From contig CP058704.1 in NCBI GenBank assembly GCA_013414685.1, positions 2,159,399-2,164,951 of the forward strand: 5,553 bases of DNA, in the 5' to 3' direction. The translations under genes were made by a program, and so were the position numbers. Below are positions 1 to 5,553 of this stretch, one piece after another; within the stretch, counting starts at the first letter, position 1; every line of letters begins with the position of its first letter. The stretch comes from Parachlamydiaceae bacterium. Its GTDB lineage: Bacteria > Chlamydiota > Chlamydiia > Chlamydiales > Parachlamydiaceae. The notes beneath the pieces are model-generated. The model did no database searches and was not told where the DNA came from. It saw only the letters and a program-made list of their open reading frames with translations.

Positions 1-171
1 AGAAGAAAAGGCTGTTACAAATGCCACAGAAAGGCCCATGGTTAAAGAAACTGAAAGCCGATTCGTTACACCTAATGCCGAACAAATCCCAAGGACAGCG
101 ACAAGAATTTGGTTGCCGCCCCATAATTGAGAAGTCATATAAGAAAGAGCTGGTGTTTTTTGTTGAGCCAT
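1..171 (-). CDS. nqrD: Na+-translocating NADH:quinone reductase subunit D, N-terminal part (runs off left edge)
   Basis: NqrD is an integral membrane subunit of the sodium-pumping NADH:quinone oxidoreductase (Na+-NQR), which passes electrons from NADH to quinone and exports Na+ across the inner membrane. The 57 codons seen run in one frame to the window edge. The pattern LWGGNQ, then VLGICSALGVTNRLS, then LTMGLSVAFVTAFSS matches the NqrD N-terminus, including the family motif G-x-C-S-A-L-x-V-T. Its cysteine (residue 30 here) is known in the NqrD/NqrE and Rnf families to help bind an iron-sulfur cluster within the membrane. The ATG at 171-169 is preceded by GGAG at 182-179 with a 7-base gap, and an in-frame TGA lies directly upstream, which fixes the start. 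The next gene on this side is divergent, so nqrC is not immediately upstream as it is in the nqrBCDE cluster of Chlamydia. A 42-codon plus-strand open frame over the same bases is a shadow. Confidence 0.88.
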   Translation of the reverse strand, partial: MAQQKTPALSYMTSQLWGGNQILVAVLGICSALGVTNRLSVSLTMGLSVAFVTAFSS

Positions 172-207
172 TCAAGTTCTCCGGACCCTGATCTGATGAG
201 GAAAACC

Positions 208-237
208 TTTATAAACTTTTAAGAGTATTTGTTTCAA
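208..237 (-). promoter_or_regulatory. Candidate sigma-70/sigma-66-type promoter for nqrD
   Basis: Read on the minus strand, TTGAAA (237-232) is followed after 18 bases by TATAAA (213-208). Each hexamer matches the vegetative consensus at five of six positions. The implied transcript start, near 201, would leave a leader of about 30 bases containing the GGAG ribosome site and ending at the nqrD ATG at 171. This suggests nqrD starts its own transcript here. The call rests on sequence pattern only; AT-rich DNA produces such matches by chance. Confidence 0.5.
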
Positions 238-330
238 GATTTGTGAGTCAAATTACATCCTCGTCTTCATGAAAATACGAGAGTGTTTAGAATAAAAACG
301 TTAAATTTAATTTCTTTTAAGAAAGTTCTT

Positions 331-363
331 TGCTATAATCTCAACTAATTTAATAATTTAAGG
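331..363 (+). promoter_or_regulatory. Extended -10 promoter and ribosome binding site of the RasGEF-like gene
   Basis: TGCTATAAT at 331-339 is a perfect TATAAT with an upstream TGn, an extended -10 element. No good -35 hexamer is seen at the usual distance, which is tolerated by extended -10 promoters. A transcript would start near 346. TTAAGG at 358-363 lies six bases before the ATG at 370 and is a good Shine-Dalgarno site. Together they support 370 as the true start rather than the internal TTG at 472 that begins the longest local open frame. Confidence 0.6.
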
Positions 364-369
364 TTTATT

Positions 370-2464
370 ATGTCTGCAAGCGTAACAAATAAAATTTGTT
401 TTTACACCCCGTTTCGTTAGATAATGAAATCCTGTCTACAAAGAAATCGTATGAGAAATTCTTTCTAAAAATTGGCGAGTTTGCAGATCGGTACGCCTAC
501 ATTGGAAAAACACTTTAGTCTCTCAAAACAGGAAAATATCGACACAAAAGGAGCTGTTTGGAAAACGGCCATCAAAATTGCCACCTATGTGCTTTCCGCT
601 TTAATTCTTCCCATCCTGGCCTTAGTGGCAAAAGCAGCTTATAAAAATTGGGTGATGAAAAATACGGGATGCAATCCTGGCGAGAACTTCAAACAGACCT
701 CATTGGAAAGTAAGCTTGTAGAACCTCAGAACGATCCTCATACAGTAAAGCCTCATGAAGTTTCCGAAGATCTTAAAAAGGAAGAAACTCATATCGAGAC
801 GTCTGTCGAAACGCTGACTGAAGAGGTTTCAATAGAAGAGAGTAAACCGAATCCTGAAAAAGAAAATTTAGAAAAATTCAAAAGTTCAATCAAATCTACA
901 TAGAAAAAAATTAAAAGATCAGGTTCTTGAAGAAAAACGTTCCTTATCTTTTGTCGAATTGAAAAAATCGGCGAAGTAGTGGTACAATTGTCTTTGGATC
1001 CCAATTCAAAACTGACAGTTATAAATAACGAACTGAATATCACCCAGCGTGGTCAAAGTCGTCTATTTACGAAAGATAAGAATTTTGGAAAGAGCAAATC
1101 CTCTCATCAGGCTTTAGAAATTGTTCTTAAAAGCATTAAAAATGCCTTAGAGTGCGGTGTGATTGAAATCGAATTAAATGGACAGAATACTTCGATTCGT
1201 CAAATCCTTGACATTGTCAAGAAGAGTCCATCGCAATTTGTTTTACAAAAAATGAAAGCTTAAATCAGGAATTTGCAAAAATCGAAAGCATCTGCGCTGG
1301 GTTAGAAGAAGAAATAGTAGAGCAAACACTGAAAGAAATGCTGGTCCTTGAACAATCTTTGGAAGTCGTTTCTTTAAAATTGGAAGAGAGACTTCTCAAA
1401 ATTTGCAGGACCTTTCCTATTCATCGAGAACTTTTTGAACGCGTGCTTGTCAAATCTCAAGATCCAAATTGGACGACCAAGGAGAAACAAACTCATCGAA
1501 TTAAATTCATTTACTTGACAAACCAGGCACTGATAGATGGATTATATTTTCTTGAAATGTCGCCGCTTTCTCTTGTGCAAGATATGGCTGCCCTGATAGC
1601 CAATCCCTTCATCCTCCTTCAAATCAAGGAGAATTTAATTCATTTATATAATTCTCTTATTCAAAGTCCTTATTATCATGCTGAAATAAACTCTGACCAA
1701 TTTAAAGCTGCTAGCGAAGCTTTCTTTAATGCTATAAAAATACTAAAGCTGAGGGCTGGGATCAAATTTATCAAAAAAACAGACATGCGAAGAGTTATAT
1801 TCTAAAATTCCATTTGAAGAGGAAAAAGAAAAATAGATTTACCAAAGATAGAGACGGTCATTGATGCACAAAAATTGAACAAATAAAGCAGGCCATTCTT
1901 AATGATAATAAAAAGAAATGAAACGATTAGCTAAGGAATTAGCGGAATCTTTACTTCGTTTCTTCGCATCTTATTTGCTAAATATGAAATCCTATGAAGA
2001 ATTTTTTAAAGATCCTTTGATGACTTCTCTTGGACAAGCTTTTGATTCTGTTAATAAGCTTTTAAATTTAACTTTTAGAAATAACCTTTATAAACAAGAT
2101 GATTTAACGGATCAAAAATAAAAGAGAATTACAAAGAGTTTATAAAAATCTTGTTCAACAATCTTTTAAACGCCATGACTTTTTAAGTACAGGCTGTTTC
2201 TTAGCTTGTACAGATGAGCAGGAAATTGAAAAAATTATTAATCCTAGTGATAGATATAAAGCCTATCGTGATTATGAGAAAGAATTTCATACGACTACAA
2301 TGATTCCTTATTTAGCCTTTTTACTAACTTTAACTGATAAAATTAAAGAAAAGACAGCTCCAACTTCAAGTGTTGATAGAATTTATTATTTCAATAATGT
2401 ATATAAAAATTTACAAATCTATGTAACGTGTGCCTCAAGGTTTTTTGCGGCTCAAGATGAATAA
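370..2464 (+). CDS. RasGEF-domain protein, candidate host-directed effector (frameshifted as read)
   Basis: The raw sequence shows short open frames at 370-420, 411-518, 472-903, 902-979, 979-1263, 1260-1805, 1918-2121 and 2120-2464. They abut or overlap head to tail, and joining them needs only single-base corrections, nearly all at homopolymers: omissions at 407-410, 962-967, 1247-1252, 1736-1740, 1804-1807, 1829-1833, 1870-1874 and 1910-1914, and extra bases at 506-510, 872-883 and 2114-2118. The result is one 699-residue protein starting MSASVTNKICFYTP and ending RFFAAQDE, with no internal stop. It has a hydrophobic segment (about residues 68-88, ATYVLSALILPILALVA), a Glu/Lys/Pro/Thr-rich stretch (about 118-170), a helical middle, and a C-terminal RasGEF-like domain (about 515-695). 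RasGEF domains load Ras-family GTPases with GTP; bacteria lack those GTPases, so a host target is inferred. No Sec signal peptide is evident. Secretion is unproven. A true pseudogene is the alternative reading. Confidence 0.72.
571..640 (+). other. Single hydrophobic (probable transmembrane) segment of the RasGEF-like protein
   Basis: About 20 consecutive apolar residues (KIATYVLSALILPILALVA) lie between a basic/polar N-terminal region and a lysine-rich flank (KAAYKNW). This fits one membrane-spanning helix. It is not the two-helix hairpin typical of chlamydial inclusion-membrane (Inc) proteins, so membrane anchoring of the protein is an inference from one segment. Confidence 0.55.
1912..2461 (+). 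other. RasGEF (CDC25-homology) catalytic-like domain
   Basis: The pieces appear in the order seen in RasGEF domains: AKELAESLLRFF...YEEFF (first conserved block); an F-x-x-V-N-K-L-L helix; R-E-L-Q-R-V-Y-K-N-L-V followed by HDFLSTGCFLAC (residues about 604-615; compare the family pattern R...I..A..l...NF.s..aI..gL); then SDRYKAYRDYE, TMIPYLAFLLTLTDKI (about 646-661; compare [20 protein letters not shown]) and RIYYFNNVYKNLQIY (compare INFsKRrKiaeIIreIqqYQ). The matches are by eye. This part is markedly more AT-rich than the rest of the gene. Confidence 0.6.
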
Positions 2465-2513
2465 AACGCCCTGCAATTTTACAATTGAGGTTGCTTTTAA
2501 AACTATTTGGATT

Positions 2514-2547
2514 GACTTAAAAGTTTAGACTTTTAAAAGTCATTTTT
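2514..2547 (+). terminator. Terminator-like hairpin with a perfect 14-bp palindrome
   Basis: The arm at 2514-2524 (GACTTAAAAGT) pairs with 2529-2541 (ACTTTTAAAAGTC) across a TTAG loop. This gives eleven pairs with a two-base bulge, followed by ATTTTTA at 2542-2548. It lies 50 bases after the RasGEF-like gene's stop and before the autotransporter start, where a factor-independent terminator would sit. The stem is almost all A-T, so it would be weak. The right arm by itself contains the perfect palindrome GACTTTTAAAAGTC (2528-2541), which could instead be a protein-binding site. Confidence 0.45.
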
Positions 2548-2576
2548 ATCAAATAGATTTTAAACTCATCAATCGT

Positions 2577-2672
2577 ATGCAAATTTTATCCCGTGTAATT
2601 TCTGCAGCTACAGTTACCTTGAAATTATGGACTTTAGGGTGTCTTTTAATTTTAGGGCCTCTTTTCTCTCAA
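2577..2672 (+). other. Sec signal peptide of the autotransporter
   Basis: The sequence MQILSRVISAATVTLK is followed by the hydrophobic core LWTLGCLLILGPLF and then SQTTSW, with cleavage likely near residues 31-33. The basic residues (Arg6, Lys16) precede the core. The internal LGC is not a convincing lipobox because the -3 position is Thr and it sits at the start, not the end, of the hydrophobic core. Confidence 0.65.
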
Positions 2673-5516
2673 ACAACCAGCTGGGTAAATCCTGGATTTG
2701 GCAACTGGCAAGATTCAGGCAATTGGAGCCTGGGAGTTCCTACATCCGCTGAGGATGCTCAAATCGATAATGGGGGCGCGTCTGCAATCGGAATGGGCAT
2801 TCATGGAGAAGCTAATCATGTTTTTGTTGGAGTCACTCCAAACATAAACAATACTTTATTTGTGACCAATGGTGTGTTAACAAATGTCAATACGACTTTA
2901 GCTTCTCAAACAGGATCTCTGGGAACACTGCAAGTGAGTTTGCCTTCCGCTCAGTGGATCAATGCTTCTGATACGTTTGTCGGTCTTGCAGGAATTGGAA
3001 ATTTGAGCCTTTTCTTAGGTGCTTTTGGAAGTTCAGGTAATCTTTCGATTGCCCAGCAAACTTCAAGTGAAGGTACGGTAGATATCAGCGATCCAGGGAC
3101 GACTTTTGTCACTTATAATGTAAATGTAGCTGAACAGGGCACAGCTTTTTTAGGATTAGATCTGGAGCCCTTACTCAATCTTCAGGAGTTACAACTGCGG
3201 GGTCTTCTCAAACGGGGATGCCTTAATCCTGGTTGATGCTGCAAATTACCGATATGAAAATCTTATTTTAGGTCAATCAGGAACAGCCACCTTTTCCGTT
3301 CTTAATGGGAGCGTAGCAGAAGGCTCGGCTGCCAGCTCATCCGTCAATCCTGGCAGTACAGCCAATATTTTTGTACGAGATGCAGGATCTCAATGGATCA
3401 ATACGAATTCATTATCCCTGGGTGGAGCAGGGATTACGACCGTGAATTTAGACACAAATGGGCTGATTCTTTGCCCTCAGATTCGACTGAACCATGCGAC
3501 CTTGAATTTAAATGCAACCGGAGCAAATCCTGGAGTTCTGAGTGCTTATTCCATTTCTAACGCAGGGAATAGTCTTTTGAATTTCAATGGCGGAATTTTG
3601 CAAGCCATGGATGATAGCCAAGAATTTCTTTCAGGTTTTTCGCTGGGTCAATTGAGTTTGAATTTAGGGGTTTTAATCGATTCACAAAGCTTTAATATTG
3701 GAATTTCGAGTCCTTTCAGCGGGGGCGGCTTTCTTGAAAAATTGGGGCAGGCACTCTGACCTTGACAGGTGAAAACGTCTATACCGGTGGAACCGTTGTA
3801 AGGGAAGGGACTTTGGAAGGAAATACCACAAGTCTAAAAGGAGCCATTCAAAACCAGTCTGCGCTCATTTTTAACCAAGTGACCAACGGTACTTTTGAAG
3901 GCTCTATCCAGGGGATCGGAACTTTAATTAAACGAGGACAGGGCAAGTTACAAATCACAGGGGATTGTTCACAATTTACAGGTCTTACAGTTGCCGAATC
4001 AGGGGTTTTGAATGTCAATGGTTCTTTAGGTGGTTTAATTCAGATATTAAACGGAGGCTTGCTTTCCGGTACCGGTTTCATCAATTCGATCAATAATCAA
4101 GGTGTTGTGTCTCCTGGAAATTCTATTGGTACTTTGCATGTAAATAGCTTTGTCAATCAATTGAGTGGAACATATTTAACTCAGATTAACGATCAAGGGC
4201 AAGCCTCTTTGCTGGAGGTGGCTGGGCCGGCTGTTATTGAAGGTGGTCAATTGGCGGTGCAAACTTACCCTGGGACCTACTTGAAAGGGATGACCTGGAC
4301 AGTCATTCAGGCTGCGGGCGGACTTTTTGGTCAATTTTCTACAATTATCCAGCCTGATCAATTAAAACTTGCGATGGTCTATTTACCGAATGCTTTGATT
4401 CTACAAGCGCTGGGAAATGGGATTAATACCTCTTGTTTAAAAGGCAATGCTTTAAAAGTTGCTGAATATATTAGTCAGGAAGATGTGTTTAGTTCGGATT
4501 TTATGGAAGTCTTTGAAGAGCTAAACACGTTAAGTTGCGATCCTCTTAAACGTGCTTTAAATCAACTCGATCCAGCTCTTTTTGAAGCTCTTGCCCTGAC
4601 TGCAAGCGACACAACGCGCATGATCAATCGAACGTTTATCGATCGTATGAGGTATTTGCGAAATGCCTGTGACTGTTCTTGCGCTTATCAAGGCACTGGA
4701 GCGTGGATTGCTGGAACGGCAGATTTCATACGTCAAAACCGCTCGCAAGGTTTGCAACGATTTACGACAGCTAATGAAGGAATTTCAATCGGTATAGATA
4801 ATTGGATTGGCTCATCGGTTTTAACAGGGATGGGTGCAGGATATACGCATTCTAACCTGCATTGGGGCCATTCAATGGGAAAAGCTGATATAAATGGTTA
4901 TTATCTTGGCGCCTATGCTACACGCTGTTATAAAAATTGTTACCTCGATGCGACTTTGCTAGCTTTTGTGGACGATAATCGTATCCGCCGTCACCTTCAT
5001 TTTGCTGCAATAGACCGCAGAGCAAAAATCGCCATTATAGCTATGGGATTTCACCGCATCTGGGATTTGGCTGTCTTTGGGATTACTGCCAGTTTTTGAT
5101 CACACCTTTTTTGATTTCGATTATTATTTAGTGCAGCAAAATCGGATTCGTGAGCAGGGTGCGGAAAGTTTGAATCTTCATGTAAAACGAAACCAATCTC
5201 AAATTGTGCGGGCAGAGGTTGGGATCAATTTTTCAAGATGTTATTCTCTATGCGGTGGAAACTTGCAACCTCGTTTGACTGTCGGCTGGGTCGGTCATCG
5301 ATTAGTAGCAGGAAAAAATATTTCGCAGCCTTTAAGAATTGGGATAGAAATTTTTCGGTCCTTGGGACTGATCATTGTTTTAACCAACTTGAGTTGGGCG
5401 CTGGCTTGACATATAAAATCAATCAACGCTTTGCTTTTAATATCGCCTATGAAGCAGAGCTTGGTCATAAACGCCAGGAGCAGCAGTTGAATGTTGAAGC
5501 CAATTATTGCTTCTGA
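2577..5516 (+). CDS. Autotransporter (type Va secretion) with PATR repeats and C-terminal beta-barrel (frameshifted as read)
   Basis: Autotransporters cross the inner membrane by Sec, insert a C-terminal barrel in the outer membrane and display or release the N-terminal passenger. The raw frame breaks six times. Restoring one base at 3146-3161, 3214-3217, 3737-3741, 5024-5028, 5107-5112 and 5313-5318 (homopolymer runs) gives 981 residues without internal stops. Residues 1 to about 32 are a signal peptide with core LGCLLILGPLFS. WVNPGFGNWQDSGNWSLGVP then matches the usual start of T5SS/PEP-CTERM-repeat passengers. PATR-type repeats, an SPGNSIGTL block, a helical linker and the barrel (about 708-981) follow, ending in Cys-Phe. 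The ATG has no clear Shine-Dalgarno, but the signal peptide right after it supports the start. The GGA(I/L/V) and FxxN repeats of chlamydial Pmp proteins are not evident, so this is probably not a Pmp. The substrate or binding partner cannot be told. Confidence 0.85.
2676..3735 (+). repeat. Passenger beta-helix region with T5SS/PEP-CTERM-associated repeats
   Basis: Degenerate protein repeats are visible: a strand with 'SxWxN', then 'LxVGxxGxGxLxI', then a Gly/Asn-rich turn. Copies include SAQWINASDTFVGLAGIGNL, DPGTTFVTYNVNVAEQGTA, ENLILGQSGTATFSVLNGS and AGSQWINTNSLSLGGAGITT. This spacing is characteristic of right-handed beta-helix passengers. The repeats are at protein level only and the DNA copies are diverged. 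Two of the six frame breaks (3146-3161 and 3214-3217) fall inside this region. Confidence 0.6.
3732..4030 (+). repeat. Two autotransporter-associated beta-strand (PATR) repeats
   Basis: After restoring one A in the run 3737-3741, the reading LEKIGAGTLTLTGENVYTGG (about residues 386-405) followed by TVVREGTL matches the PATR consensus almost exactly. A second, weaker copy follows at about 451-485: LIKRGQGKLQITGDCSQFTG then LTVAESGVLNVNGSL. The strong consensus across the frame break is the best single proof that the two flanking open frames belong to one gene. Confidence 0.8.
4441..5513 (+). other. Autotransporter helical linker and beta-barrel (translocator) domain
   Basis: A helical pre-barrel segment (VAEYISQED...LNQLDPALFEALALTASDTTRMINRTF) resembles the 'L..L.p..y.al.......r.f...v..R' segment before autotransporter barrels. 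Alternating strands follow from WIAGTADFI (about residue 711), through GIDNWIGSSVLTGMGAGYTH, YYLGAYATR, HYSYGISPHLGFG, FFDFDYYLVQQ, LTVGWVGHRL and LELGAGLTYKINQRFAFN, to the terminal EANYCF. About 275 residues is the usual barrel size, and the final Phe fits recognition by the outer-membrane assembly machinery. Three of the frame breaks lie here. Confidence 0.82.
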
Positions 5517-5553
5517 TCTTTGGTCCATTCTTCATGTAATTTAATTAAAAAGG
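5504..5553 (-). CDS. Possible C-terminal tail of a convergent gene (partial)
   Basis: On the minus strand an open frame enters from the right edge and reads FLIKLHEEWTKDQKQ before TAA at 5506-5504. It would overlap the autotransporter stop region by 13 bases, tail to tail. The residue mix looks protein-like but 15 codons prove little. No product can be named. The alternative is that 5517-5553 is plain intergenic DNA, in which AAAAAGG at 5547-5553 could be the ribosome site of a plus-strand gene beyond the edge. Confidence 0.3.
   Translation of the reverse strand, partial: FLIKLHEEWTKDQKQ

Noticed and set aside
2..130. Plus-strand 42-codon open frame at the left edge
   Set aside because: It lies wholly over the minus-strand nqrD start, which has clear NqrD motifs, a ribosome site and a promoter; the plus frame has no recognisable features.
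172..330. Possible remnant of the nqrC C-terminus on the minus strand upstream of nqrD
   Set aside because: All three minus frames were read. The longest stretch (ending QIRVRRT at the TGA before nqrD) has a stop only about 28 codons upstream and does not resemble NqrC's conserved SGAT motif region or tail.
472..903. Independent 143-residue protein starting at TTG 472
   Set aside because: The TTG start has no ribosome site, and the frame before it (411-515) carries matching sequence (LKIGEFADRYAYIGK) that joins at the A run 506-510. It is an internal piece of the 699-residue gene.
789..1043. Minus-strand 84-codon frame
   Set aside because: It is antisense to the acidic linker of the RasGEF-like gene and its Ser/Phe-rich composition is what the opposite strand of Glu/Lys codons gives.
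2474..2487. Short inverted repeat CAATT-TTAC-AATTG after the RasGEF-like stop
   Set aside because: Five A/T-rich pairs with no T-run after it; expected by chance in AT-rich intergenic DNA.
4176..4757. Two minus-strand open frames opposite the autotransporter (4176-4361 and 4557-4757)
   Set aside because: They lie antisense to conserved passenger and linker sequence, show no motifs and have no ribosome sites seen; treated as shadows.
5295..5528. Minus-strand 77-codon frame at the right end
   Set aside because: It is antisense to the conserved last strands of the autotransporter barrel and has no recognisable features.
1..5553. CRISPR array, tRNA/rRNA genes, insertion sequence or integrase
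   Set aside because: No regularly spaced direct repeats, no tRNA-like cloverleaf or rRNA motif and no transposase or recombinase motifs were seen on either strand.

Overview
The window looks like a piece of a chromosome from an amoeba-associated (environmental) chlamydia, Parachlamydiaceae-like. Three things suggest this: a chlamydial-style Na+-translocating NADH:quinone reductase subunit (nqrD), a large host-interaction-type protein ending in a eukaryote-like RasGEF domain, and a cysteine-rich type V autotransporter. The DNA is AT-rich. The assignment comes from recognising protein patterns by eye; no database search was run.

Layout. Positions 1-171 (minus strand) hold the first 57 codons of nqrD, which runs off the left edge. 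Positions 172-369 are a divergent intergenic region with a promoter pointing each way. Positions 370-2464 (plus) hold one long gene that appears as several short open reading frames. When about eleven single-base length errors at short homopolymers are undone, they join into a 699-residue protein with no internal stops. It has one hydrophobic segment near the N-terminus, an acidic low-complexity stretch, a helical middle and a C-terminal RasGEF (CDC25-homology) domain. Positions 2465-2576 are intergenic and contain a terminator-like hairpin with a perfect 14-bp palindrome. Positions 2577-5516 (plus) hold a second long gene, again split into frames. It reads as a 981-residue autotransporter after six single-base omissions, all explainable at homopolymers, are restored. 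It has a signal peptide, a beta-helical passenger with T5SS/PEP-CTERM-type and autotransporter-associated (PATR) repeats, a helical linker and a C-terminal beta-barrel ending in Phe. The last 50 bases may carry the tail of a convergent minus-strand gene.

How it fits together. nqrD is housekeeping (sodium-motive respiration). The two long plus-strand genes look like host-interface genes: one a candidate secreted or membrane-anchored modulator of host small GTPases, the other a surface-exposed or secreted passenger carried on an outer-membrane barrel. There is no evidence that the two are co-transcribed; a terminator-like hairpin separates them.

Main caution. At least 17 single-base frame breaks, 14 of them omissions and nearly all in runs of 4-6 identical bases, point to sequencing or assembly error more than to true gene decay. 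Annotating the short open frames as separate small proteins would be misleading.
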